A DNA stretch of 54,212 bases from assembly GCA_017301995.1 (NCBI GenBank), contig JAFLEH010000041.1:1-54212 (forward strand), in the 5' to 3' direction. This document shows positions 8,588-16,197 of the stretch, in pieces. Origin of the DNA: Verrucomicrobiota bacterium. Its GTDB lineage: Bacteria > Verrucomicrobiota > Verrucomicrobiia > Verrucomicrobiales > Akkermansiaceae. Position numbers and translations under genes: made by a program. Within the stretch, counting starts at the first letter, position 1. The number at the start of each line of letters is the position of its first letter. The notes beneath the pieces were generated by a model. It was not told the DNA's origin. It worked only from the letters and a program-made list of their open reading frames with translations, and did not search any database.

Positions 8588-9285
8588 GGCGGGTTGGTAA
8601 CGGTGCGGGTCGGCACCCGCGGATCAAGGGTGAGCCGGCCTTTCTCGATTTTGATGCGGGCCATTTTCTCGAAGCCGAGTTCAATCTCTTCCGGGCAGAT
8701 TTTCGCGAAATTCTTGTAGGCCGGGAGGACCAGGACGAGGAACCCCTGCGGCACGGCCAGCTTGCCAAAGCGCCCGCCCCGTTTCGGAAACGGCAGGTAT
8801 TCGTGGTAGCCCCCGCCGTGCAGTTTCACCTCGGTGTGAATTCCTTCCGCGTCCTCCGTCTGAGCCACTTGCAGGAACATCGAAACAGTGAACGGTTTCC
8901 CCATGATGCTGCGCTCCATCACCAGTTCGGCGTAGCCGTTCTCCAGCCTCACCCACATGCCGGTCAGAGTCACGTACGGTGCCGCCAGGCCGGTCTGCTT
9001 GGTCCGCACCACCTCGGCAAGCCAGGTGTTGATCTCGCACTCGGTCACGGTGACCGGGTAGGATCGGTCCAGCGAGGTCTGGAACATTTTCCGGAAATCC
9101 CGCCGCAGAATGTCACGGCTGTCCGGGCGGTAGCCCTTGATGTCGGACAAATCCTGCGGTTGCGCCATGAAATACAGCGCGAATCCGAGGCCCACCGCCG
9201 CGAGAAACAAACCTAACACCAATAGCCGCGAAACGCATCCGCGCGGTTTCGCCTGCTCCTGTTCCTCGTCCTTGGGCTTCGCCAT
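8584..9285 (-). CDS. single-pass membrane protein, hypothetical
   Basis: 233 residues. A charged cytoplasmic N-terminus (MAKPKDEEQEQAKPRG) leads to one transmembrane helix (LLVLGLFLAAVGLGFALYF, about residues 21-39) and a periplasmic domain of about 190 residues that has beta-rich character (YVTLTGMWVRLENGYAELVME). No catalytic motif recognised. The stop overlaps the next gene's GTG start by 4 bp, so the products are probably made together and may act together at the envelope. Confidence 0.6.
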   Translation of the reverse strand: MAKPKDEEQEQAKPRGCVSRLLVLGLFLAAVGLGFALYFMAQPQDLSDIKGYRPDSRDILRRDFRKMFQTSLDRSYPVTVTECEINTWLAEVVRTKQTGLAAPYVTLTGMWVRLENGYAELVMERSIMGKPFTVSMFLQVAQTEDAEGIHTEVKLHGGGYHEYLPFPKRGGRFGKLAVPQGFLVLVLPAYKNFAKICPEEIELGFEKMARIKIEKGRLTLDPRVPTRTVTNPP

Positions 9286-9339
9286 GCGCCAATCCTACCA
9301 TGCGCCAACCTGCTTGGCCAGCACTCATTCGCGGGTGGC

Positions 9340-10356
9340 TCAGCCGTCCAGGCCGAGCACGCTCCGGAGGGTGCCAAGCGGAATGCACATGTTCCGGGAA
9401 AACAGCACGTAGCGGTCCTTGAGCACCAGGCTGTTCCCATCCCCGGCGCTGATCCGGTTGGATTCGTCCTGATAGTACCAGCGGCTGCGGAAATACACCC
9501 CGGACACCTCGCAACGGCTGTTCACCATCGCGCTGCCGCTGCTTCCCTTGGAAACCTTGTGCGAAATATCCATCACCACCCGGTCCACGCTTTTCTTGGC
9601 ACCGTCGGGCACGAAATTCTCCACGCAATAACGCCGCACCATCCCCTCGCTGAACGACCACAGCGCCATGTGGGTCTGCCCCATCTGCCACAGGCTTTCG
9701 CCCTGTTTCGCCGGCTTTTTGGCGATGGGCAGGGCTGGCAAATTGCCGCGGATCCGCAGGACCACGATGTCTTCGGCCGGTTGGCAGGCCACCACTTCGG
9801 TCACGGGCATCACCTTTCCGGCTTCGTCCACCGCCACGATATCCGGAAGCTCGGGATGCAACCCGAACACATGCCAGTTTGTAACGATCAGATCCCCGGA
9901 AACGGCGAACCCGGTACCGAAATTGTCGTCCCCCTTGGCGTTCAGGGCAATCACCAGCACCGTGGATGCCCGCAAGCGGTCGGCGATCTCCACCGGTGTC
10001 AGCGGCTTCTCCGCGGCAGCCACCTTCGGCAGCGGCGCGGAAACCTTGTCGGGCAATGGCTCCTTGAGCAGTTTCTCCTTCGGCACCAGTTCCCCGCGTT
10101 CGCGCAGCGCCTTCACCTCCGCCCGGATCCAAGGATTGAACCGCACCTGATCCCAACAGCGGATGCCATCCATTTCCTGAAACGGCAACGGGAGTGGCTT
10201 TTCCGCCGGTTTCTCAGCCGGCTTCGCCTGATCTTTTCCGCCCGGTTCATCCGCCGCCGCCAGCCAGCCCATCCCGACCATCGCCGCGAACAAACAAGCA
10301 CCCCACCGCAGCGGCAACCGCCGCGCATGGATCCCACGCAATCCGCTTTGTTTCAT
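9340..10356 (-). CDS. trypsin-like exported serine protease
   Basis: 338 residues with an N-terminal signal peptide (hydrophobic core WGACLFAAMVGMGWLAAA) and a Pro/Lys/Glu-rich linker. The protease domain shows a chymotrypsin-fold triad: His in VTNWHVFG (about residue 160), Asp in AEDIVVLRI (about residue 193) and Ser in KGSSGSAMV (about residue 289). The usual GNSGGP is replaced by GSSGSA, so the oxyanion region is not standard. No PDZ domain follows, unlike DegP/HtrA. Probably a periplasmic protease, substrate unknown. It is separated from ychF by about 50 bp on the same strand. Confidence 0.75.
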   Translation of the reverse strand: MKQSGLRGIHARRLPLRWGACLFAAMVGMGWLAAADEPGGKDQAKPAEKPAEKPLPLPFQEMDGIRCWDQVRFNPWIRAEVKALRERGELVPKEKLLKEPLPDKVSAPLPKVAAAEKPLTPVEIADRLRASTVLVIALNAKGDDNFGTGFAVSGDLIVTNWHVFGLHPELPDIVAVDEAGKVMPVTEVVACQPAEDIVVLRIRGNLPALPIAKKPAKQGESLWQMGQTHMALWSFSEGMVRRYCVENFVPDGAKKSVDRVVMDISHKVSKGSSGSAMVNSRCEVSGVYFRSRWYYQDESNRISAGDGNSLVLKDRYVLFSRNMCIPLGTLRSVLGLDG

Positions 10357-10408
10357 ACGATATTTTTGTTAGCATAACCGTCCGCGGGCGAAGGCGCCGT
10401 CCGCGGTC

Positions 10409-11524
10409 CTACACGTTGAAGCGAAACTCGATCACATCCCCGTCTTTCACCACGTATTCCTTGCCCTCGATCCGGACCTTGGCGGCGGCCTTGGCGGCGG
10501 CCTTGGAACCGGCGGCCACCAGATCGTCGTAGTGGACCACTTCGGCCGCGATGAAGCCGCGCTCGAAATCGGTGTGGATCACCCCGGCGGCCGCGGGGGC
10601 CTTGTCGCCCGCGATGATCGTCCAGGCGCGGGTTTCCTGGACCCCGGTGGTCAGATAGGTGCGGAGTCCCAACAAATGATAGACCGCCTTGATCAGCGCG
10701 GAAACGCCGGAATCGGTCACGCCCATGTCCTTCAGAAATTCCTCGGCCTCTTCCGGCGGCAGATCGCTGAGTTCCTCCTCGATCCGCGCGGAAATCACCA
10801 CGGCCTCCGATCCGCTGTGCTCGGCGGCGTAGCGGCGCACCTTGGCCACCTGCGGATGGGAATCGGGGTCGGCGATGGCGGCCGCCAGTTCGTCTTCGGA
10901 AACATTGCAGGCGTAGATTGTCCGCTTGCTGGACAGCAGGAAGAAATCCCTAACCACCACCATGTCCTCGTCGCTGAATTCCAGCGTGATCGCCGGTTTC
11001 CCCTGATCGAGGTGCGGCAGGATCACGTCGATCAGCTCGACCTCCCGCTTGGATTCCTTGTCGCCACCTTTCGCCTTTTTCTCGCGGGAAACACGCCGTT
11101 TCTCCAGCGCCGCCATGTCCGCCAGAATCAGCTCGGAGTTGATGATCTCGATGTCCCGCACCGGATCCACGGTGCCCAGCTCGTGGATGATGTCGTCGTT
11201 TTCGAAACACCGGACCACCTGCACGATGGCGTCGGTCTCGCGGATGTTCGCCAGGAACTGGTTGCCCAGCCCCGCGCCTTCCGAGGCACCTTTCACCAGG
11301 CCCGCGATGTCCACAAACTCGATCGCCGTCGGCACCAACCGGTGGGATCCGGAAATCTTCGAGAGCACCGCCAATCGCGGGTCCGGCACGGAAACAATCC
11401 CCACGTTGGGATCGATCGTGCAAAACGGATAGTTCGCCGCCTCCGCCTTGCGGGTGCGGGTGACGGCATTGAAAAGTGTCGATTTTCCGACGTTTGGGAG
11501 ACCTACGATTCCGGCTTTCAGCAT
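10409..11524 (-). CDS. ychF: redox-regulated ATPase YchF (Obg-type P-loop)
   Basis: 371 residues, full length. Walker A GLPNVGKST at residues 8-16, the switch region with NYPFCTIDPNVG, DIAGLVKGASEGAGLGN (G3), and NVSE in place of the G4 NKxD, which is the YchF trait that favours ATP over GTP. The C-terminal TGS/ubiquitin-like domain ends in the invariant EFRFNV. YchF binds ribosomes and modulates stress and redox responses. The ATG at 11524 is unambiguous. A structured RNA with a U-tract lies about 40 nt upstream on the same strand and may attenuate its transcription. Confidence 0.97.
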   Translation of the reverse strand: MLKAGIVGLPNVGKSTLFNAVTRTRKAEAANYPFCTIDPNVGIVSVPDPRLAVLSKISGSHRLVPTAIEFVDIAGLVKGASEGAGLGNQFLANIRETDAIVQVVRCFENDDIIHELGTVDPVRDIEIINSELILADMAALEKRRVSREKKAKGGDKESKREVELIDVILPHLDQGKPAITLEFSDEDMVVVRDFFLLSSKRTIYACNVSEDELAAAIADPDSHPQVAKVRRYAAEHSGSEAVVISARIEEELSDLPPEEAEEFLKDMGVTDSGVSALIKAVYHLLGLRTYLTTGVQETRAWTIIAGDKAPAAAGVIHTDFERGFIAAEVVHYDDLVAAGSKAAAKAAAKVRIEGKEYVVKDGDVIEFRFNV

Positions 11525-11564
11525 GGCGGGCGGGAACGTGGAGGCATTCCACCCCCGATGCGAG

Positions 11565-11686
11565 AAAAAAAGAGGCGGCCCGACTGATCATCCTTCGGGG
11601 AAAACCCATTAACCCCAAAAGGCATTTCAGTCGGACCGCCTACAGGGTCGCGACGCGGGACCGTTCGCACGGTTTCCCACCCCTGT
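11565..11686 (-). ncRNA. structured RNA with terminator upstream of ychF
   Basis: On the minus strand this segment folds into two domains. The first (11686-11642) is closed by ACAGGG/CCCTGT and contains a hairpin with ACCGT/ACGGT arms around a GCGA (GNRA) tetraloop. The second (11641-11573) is a 15-bp helix AGGCGGTCCGACTGA / TCAGTCGGGCCGCCT enclosing CCTT/AAGG and GGGG/CCCC pairs, directly followed by C and seven U. The only non-Watson-Crick pair in the 15-bp helix is G-U on the minus strand but C-A on the plus strand, so the minus strand is the transcribed one. It is either a short independent RNA with an intrinsic terminator or a leader that attenuates ychF. I do not recognise the family. 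Confidence 0.6.
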
Positions 11687-11721
11687 CAATGGGATGAACG
11701 AGAAAAAGTGGAAATTTCTCT

Positions 11722-11754
11722 CAAATCGGCGAATTTTTCCCAAATCGGAGAATT
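11722..11754 (+). repeat. direct repeat CAAATCGGNGAATT x2
   Basis: Two copies of CAAATCGG(C/A)GAATT at 11722-11735 and 11741-11754, starts 19 bp apart, in the AT-rich region between the ychF leader and znuA. The spacing is close to two helical turns, which could suit a pair of regulator sites. Regulator unknown. Confidence 0.35.
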
Positions 11755-11768
11755 CTCGGAATTTTTTC

Positions 11769-11781
11769 GCAAATAATTTGC
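11769..11781 (+). promoter_or_regulatory. candidate metal-regulator operator before znuA
   Basis: Perfect palindrome GCAAAT-A-ATTTGC in the AT-rich promoter region 35 bp upstream of the znuA ATG. Zinc and manganese uptake operons are normally repressed by Zur or MntR/DtxR-type regulators at such AT-rich palindromes; which regulator binds here is not known. The position would overlap the core promoter. Confidence 0.4.
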
Positions 11782-11815
11782 ATTTGTCGAAATTGTGCGT
11801 CAGATTCGCCGCGCC

Positions 11816-12715
11816 ATGATCCGATCTTCCATCGCACTGCTATCGCTATTCCTCGCTGTTCCGCCATTGCGGGCCGCCGAGCTTCAGGTTTCCGCGCTTC
11901 ACCCGCTGCTGGCCGATGTGGCGCGGCAGGTCGGCGGCAACCGGGTGATCGTCCACGACCTGATGGGCGCGGGCACCAATGCCCACCGCTACGAACCTCG
12001 CCCGGCGGATCTGAAAAAAATGCAGGATTCCAAGGTGATTCTGGCCGCGGGAAAAAACATGGAGTCTTATCTGGGGAGACTGAAGGACACCATGAAACAC
12101 GCCAACATCGTCGAGGTCGGCCGCACCATCCCGTCCCTAACCGTCGGCAAGGATGTGGTTTACACCTGCTGCCCCCAGCACGGGGCGGGCGCGATCGACC
12201 CCCACTGGTGGCACGGTGTGGAAAACATGCGGCGCGCCAGCCGGGTGATCGCCGACTCGCTTTCCACCGCCGACCCTGAAGGCAAAGCGGTCTATCAGGC
12301 CAATGCGACGGCCTACGGCCAAAAGCTCGAACAACTGAAACGCTGGGCAAAAACCGAACTGGCCAAAGTCCCGCGCGAGCAGCGCAAACTCGTCACCGCC
12401 CACAACGCGTTCGCCTACTTCGCCAAGGAGTTCGGTTTCGAAGTGATCGCCGTCGCGGGCCTCACCAACGAACAGAACAACACCCCGCAGGAACTCGCCA
12501 AAACCATCGAGTCGATCAAAAAAGCCGGCGTCAGGGCGGTGTTTCCCGAAGAAGGCTACAACGAGAAAACCGTCCGTTCGATCGCCAAGACCGCCGGGGT
12601 CACCGTCGCCGAGCCGCTCATTTCCGACGGCAACGCTCCCGGCCACGACACGGGGTTCGAAGCGATGATCCGGCACAACGTGCGCGTGATCACCACCGTG
12701 CTGGGTTCCAAATAG
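11816..12715 (+). CDS. znuA: zinc/manganese ABC transporter, substrate-binding protein
   Basis: 299 residues from the ATG at 11816, which gives a signal peptide (MIRSSIALLSLFLAVPPLRA); an upstream in-frame GTG at 11795 is less likely. It belongs to the cluster A-I (ZnuA/TroA) binding proteins. Candidate metal ligands: His in TNAHRYEPRP, His in IDPHWWHG, His in VTAHNAF, and Asp in LISDGNAPG near the C-terminus. The long His-rich loop of E. coli ZnuA is absent; a short CCPQHG segment sits at that point. The periplasmic protein would hand metal to ZnuB/ZnuC encoded downstream. Zn versus Mn cannot be decided from sequence. First gene of the operon, behind a palindrome. Confidence 0.9.
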   Translation: MIRSSIALLSLFLAVPPLRAAELQVSALHPLLADVARQVGGNRVIVHDLMGAGTNAHRYEPRPADLKKMQDSKVILAAGKNMESYLGRLKDTMKHANIVEVGRTIPSLTVGKDVVYTCCPQHGAGAIDPHWWHGVENMRRASRVIADSLSTADPEGKAVYQANATAYGQKLEQLKRWAKTELAKVPREQRKLVTAHNAFAYFAKEFGFEVIAVAGLTNEQNNTPQELAKTIESIKKAGVRAVFPEEGYNEKTVRSIAKTAGVTVAEPLISDGNAPGHDTGFEAMIRHNVRVITTVLGSK

Positions 12716-12723
12716 CACCCGCC

Positions 12724-13170
12724 ATGCAAAGTTCTCCCCTTGCCGCCACCGCGATCATCGTCGCCGCCCTCGGCGCACTGGCGATTCCGCTGCGCCACCT
12801 GACCACATCCGACGGAAATGCTCCGGCTCCCGCCAGTCCGGCCGCCACCCCCGCCCAAGCCGCGGATACACCCGCCATTCTCCGGCTCAAACTCCTTTCG
12901 CCCGCGAAATCCGTCCGCGTTCTAACCTCGTCCGGCAAGGTCCTCCTCCAGCTCGACCAACCGCCCGCCGGCGAATCCGAGCATGAAACCAAACTGCCGC
13001 TGGCCGATGGCAAAACCGACCTAACCCTCGAAGCCGACCTCGGCGACACCGCCGCCGACACCGCCCTCTTTCTAACCGTCATGCCCGATGCCCTCGATCC
13101 TCAAACCCGCTACCTCATCGGTACCGGCCAGTTAACCGAATCATTCGCCTTCACCTGGCCCCCGTCCTAG
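12724..13170 (+). CDS. small exported or anchored protein in the zinc operon
   Basis: 148 residues. An N-terminal hydrophobic segment (LAATAIIVAALGALAIPL) is followed by an Ala/Pro linker and a beta-rich domain (VRVLTSSGKVLLQLDQPP ... LFLTVMP). No His or Cys cluster is seen, so direct metal binding is not indicated. It lies 8 bp after znuA and 50 bp before znuC, so it is probably co-transcribed and may be an accessory of the transporter. No family recognised. Confidence 0.65.
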   Translation: MQSSPLAATAIIVAALGALAIPLRHLTTSDGNAPAPASPAATPAQAADTPAILRLKLLSPAKSVRVLTSSGKVLLQLDQPPAGESEHETKLPLADGKTDLTLEADLGDTAADTALFLTVMPDALDPQTRYLIGTGQLTESFAFTWPPS

Positions 13171-13220
13171 ATTTCAAATTTCATATCTCAGCATTTCAGC
13201 TTTTCAGCTTTTACCTCCCC

Positions 13221-13976
13221 ATGCACTGCGCCCATTGCGGACATCACCATGAACTGAACGTCAGCGGCGTCCGCGTCCGCTACCGGAACATCCTCGCCCT
13301 CGACGACGTGAGCCTCGCCACCTCGTGCGGCGCCTGCGTGGCGTTGATCGGCCCCAACGGAGCCGGCAAAAGCACCCTGCTCAAGGCGATCGCCGGGCTG
13401 ATTCCGCTGGAATCGGGCGGCATCGTCTGGCGCGGCGCCAAGGTCGCCAAATGGAGCCGGGAAATCGCCTATCTGCCGCAGCGCGAAAATGTGGACTGGA
13501 ATTTCCCCGTCACCGTCCGCGGCGTGGTCCGCATGGGCCGCTACCCGCAGACCGGTTGGTGGCGGCCATTCAAGGCGGCCGACGAAGCCGCGGTGGACAA
13601 GGCGCTGGCCGACATGGATCTAACTGATTTGCATAACCGCCAGATCAGCGAGCTGAGCGGCGGCCAACAGCAGCGGGTGTTCCTCGCCCGCGCGCTCACC
13701 CAGGAAGCGCATGTGCTGTTGTTGGACGAACCGTTCACCGGCCTCGACCGCACCACCAAAGCCACCCTGGCCGCCACACTCCGCCGCCTGGCCGGAGAAG
13801 GACGCCTGATCATCGCCTCCCACCACGATCTCGAAACCGTGCGCGACATTTACGATGAAGCGCTGCTGCTCCGCCGCTCGCCCGTGGCCTACGGTCCGGT
13901 GGGCGAGGTCTTCAACGAAACCAACCTGGCCCTGACCTTCGGCCCGGCGGCCCCGTCCGGAAAGGAGGTCGCATGA
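13221..13976 (+). CDS. znuC: metal ABC transporter ATPase with Cys/His N-terminal extension
   Basis: 251 residues. ABC ATPase with Walker A GPNGAGKST, Q-loop near LPQRENVDWNFP, signature LSGGQQQR, Walker B VLLLDEP and an H-loop in IASHHD. This is the cluster A-I (ZnuC/TroB) type; the DWNFP after the Q-loop is typical of Mn/Zn transporters. The first ten residues (MHCAHCGHHH) form a CxxC plus triple-His extension before the ATPase domain, well suited to bind zinc. The stop overlaps the permease start (ATGA, 13973-13976). Confidence 0.93.
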   Translation: MHCAHCGHHHELNVSGVRVRYRNILALDDVSLATSCGACVALIGPNGAGKSTLLKAIAGLIPLESGGIVWRGAKVAKWSREIAYLPQRENVDWNFPVTVRGVVRMGRYPQTGWWRPFKAADEAAVDKALADMDLTDLHNRQISELSGGQQQRVFLARALTQEAHVLLLDEPFTGLDRTTKATLAATLRRLAGEGRLIIASHHDLETVRDIYDEALLLRRSPVAYGPVGEVFNETNLALTFGPAAPSGKEVA

Positions 13977-14845
13977 TCGACTGGCTAACCGAACCGCTCC
14001 AGCATCCGTTCAACCAGCGCGCACTCATCGCCGCCCTGCTGATCGGTCTAACCAACGGCTATGCGAGCGCGTTTGTCGTCCTGAAAAAATCCGCGCTGCA
14101 GGTCGGCTCGCTGTCCCACGCGCTGCTGCCCGGAATCGCGGTGGCCATCCTGGTGGCCGGCCTGCACGACTGGAGCGCGTTTCTCGGCGCGTTGTTCGCC
14201 GCATTGTTGATCGGCCTCGGTTCGCTCGCGGTATCGCGCGGCTCACGGCTCGATCACGATTCGGCGCTGGCCATCCTCTACACCGCCGCGTTTTCCGGCG
14301 GCATCATCCTCCTCCGCCGGATCGGCGTGACCCAGGAAATGGACGCGTGGCTGTTCGGAAACATCATGGGCCTGCGCGATTCCGACCTGTGGACGAACTA
14401 CTGGATCTCGCTCGGCGCACTCGGCATTCTAACCGCCTTGCACCGTCCGCTGCTGATGACCCTTTTCGATGGCGAGGTCGCCGCCACCCTCGGCGTGCCG
14501 GTTAGATCGCTCAACTACCTGCTCTTCGCCATCCTCATCATCGTGATGATTTCGTCGCTGCAGGCCGTCGGCTGCATGCTCGCGCTGGGCCTGCTGGTCA
14601 CTCCGGCGGCCACCGTCTATCTCCTCACCGACAACACCAACGCGCTGTTCTGGGGCGGATCGCTGTTAGGCGGACTGGCATCCGCATCGGCGGTCCTGAT
14701 CGGCTGGCACCTCAATCTCGAACAGGGCCCGGCCATCGTTCTGGTGCTCGGCGCGGTGTTCCTCCTCGCCTTCGTTTTCGGCCCCAAATACGGCCTGATT
14801 TCCCGCTCCAAACGCCGACCGGCGAACCGTGGCGGCGAAAATTGA
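13973..14845 (+). CDS. znuB: metal ABC transporter permease
   Basis: 290 residues with about eight or nine transmembrane helices, in the ABC-3 family (ZnuB/TroC). Typical features: N-terminal PFNQRALIAALLIGLTNGYASAF, the early SLSHALLPGIA segment, a mid-protein GNIMGL, and the coupling/selectivity region LQAVGCMLALGLLVTPAATVYLL. Inner-membrane channel for the metal released by ZnuA. It is translationally coupled to znuC, and the start is set by the 4-bp overlap. Confidence 0.93.
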   Translation: MIDWLTEPLQHPFNQRALIAALLIGLTNGYASAFVVLKKSALQVGSLSHALLPGIAVAILVAGLHDWSAFLGALFAALLIGLGSLAVSRGSRLDHDSALAILYTAAFSGGIILLRRIGVTQEMDAWLFGNIMGLRDSDLWTNYWISLGALGILTALHRPLLMTLFDGEVAATLGVPVRSLNYLLFAILIIVMISSLQAVGCMLALGLLVTPAATVYLLTDNTNALFWGGSLLGGLASASAVLIGWHLNLEQGPAIVLVLGAVFLLAFVFGPKYGLISRSKRRPANRGGEN

Positions 14846-14872
14846 CCCACAAACACAACACCCCGAATCCCC

Positions 14873-16120
14873 ATGACCCCACGCCACCGTCTGTCCGCCC
14901 TGTTGCTGGCCTCCGCCCTTCCGGCAGCCGCCGGAGAAACCACCCTAACCCCCACGGCATCCGCGCCATCGTCCGGTCCGGACGCATGGACACGCTTCAA
15001 TGACTGGAGCATCGCCGATATGCTGTTCCCCGCCCTGCATATCCACGGCATCGGTGGCGCCAGCTCCACCGACCCCGAATCGCTCGCGAGCGGCGGCCAC
15101 GACCCGGTTAGAGAAGCGTTCACCGCGCAGGCCATCGAACCCGGCCTATCCGTCCGCACCAAATACCTGGAAGCCTTCGCCAATCATATCTTTTTCCAGG
15201 ACGCCCACGGCGATTGGGGCAACGAGTGGGAAGAAGCCTTCGCCAAGCTGACCAACCTGCCCGGCGGCTTCGAAATCAAGGGCGGACAGTTTCTCCCCCA
15301 CCTTGGCGCGCTCAACGACAAGCACCTCCACGCCTGGGATTTCGTCGATTCGGAAATCGTCCTGTCCCGTTTCCTCGGCGAGCACGGCCTGCTGCTCCAG
15401 GGTGCCGAGCTGAATTGGACGCTGCCGTTCAACGCCGACCCGGTGTTTGTCAGCATCGCCAGCATCGGCTACGGCGACGCCCGCGAGCATTCCCACGGCG
15501 AACACCATCACGGTCCGGTCGAACCGCCCCACGAAGGCGACGAAGCCGCGCTGGCCAATGATATCCTAACCGCCCGATGGATGGCGCGCTACCGGTTCGA
15601 CGATTTCAAATCCGTCACCGCCGGCGTTTCATGGGCGGATGGCACCAATGGCTTCGGCCTCGACACCAGCGTGTTCGGCCTGGACGCGGAATACCTCTGG
15701 CGCGAAAACGGACTGGAAGCCGGCGGACGCGCCCTGCGCCTGCGCGCCGAATTCCTCTGGCGCGATGTGGATGCCTACAGCGAACACGACGAGGACGAGG
15801 ACGGCGTGATCGACATCTCCAAGGGCGATGAAATCTTCAGCGGAAACTATCAGGAGCGCGGCCTCTACGCCCACGCCATCTACACCTGGAACACCCGCCT
15901 CGATACCGCACTGCGCGTCGGCTGGACCGAAGGCGTGAACGACTTCGGCCAGGACGAGCGGTTCCGCCTGTCCCCCGCCGTTTCCTATTGGTTCGACTCC
16001 GAACGCCGCGTCGGCCTGCGCACCCAATACAACTACGACCACCTTTCCGGCGGCCGGGACGAGCACTCGGTCTGGTTCCAGCTCAATATCGCCCTGGGGT
16101 CGGGCAATGAGGTTAGGTAG
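14873..16120 (+). CDS. putative outer-membrane protein of the zinc operon
   Basis: 415 residues with a signal peptide (LSALLLASALPAAAGE). The rest alternates amphipathic strands with aromatic ends (for example ARYRFDDFKSVTAGVSWADG, ESRAVSYWFDSERRVGLRTQ-like segments) and ends in SVWFQLNIALGSGNEVR, which fits a beta-barrel. A His-rich loop (HSHGEHHHG, about residues 205-213) and LHIHG near the N-terminus suggest metal capture. It lies 27 bp after znuB. A zinc-regulated porin role is inferred from context and the His loop; there is no TonB box or plug domain. Confidence 0.65.
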   Translation: MTPRHRLSALLLASALPAAAGETTLTPTASAPSSGPDAWTRFNDWSIADMLFPALHIHGIGGASSTDPESLASGGHDPVREAFTAQAIEPGLSVRTKYLEAFANHIFFQDAHGDWGNEWEEAFAKLTNLPGGFEIKGGQFLPHLGALNDKHLHAWDFVDSEIVLSRFLGEHGLLLQGAELNWTLPFNADPVFVSIASIGYGDAREHSHGEHHHGPVEPPHEGDEAALANDILTARWMARYRFDDFKSVTAGVSWADGTNGFGLDTSVFGLDAEYLWRENGLEAGGRALRLRAEFLWRDVDAYSEHDEDEDGVIDISKGDEIFSGNYQERGLYAHAIYTWNTRLDTALRVGWTEGVNDFGQDERFRLSPAVSYWFDSERRVGLRTQYNYDHLSGGRDEHSVWFQLNIALGSGNEVR

Positions 16121-16197
16121 CCGTTAGGCGAGATTTCGTTTGTTCCCGATTCCGCGCCTCCGGAATCCGCTTGTCAGCGGAGACCCGGAATGTTGGG

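Noticed and set aside
11573..11686. Cobalamin riboswitch upstream of ychF
   Set aside because: It shares GGGAA and CCCGC...CTGT-like pieces with the B12 core, but the B12 box and P-stem order are missing and ychF is not a cobalamin gene. Kept as an unclassified structured RNA.
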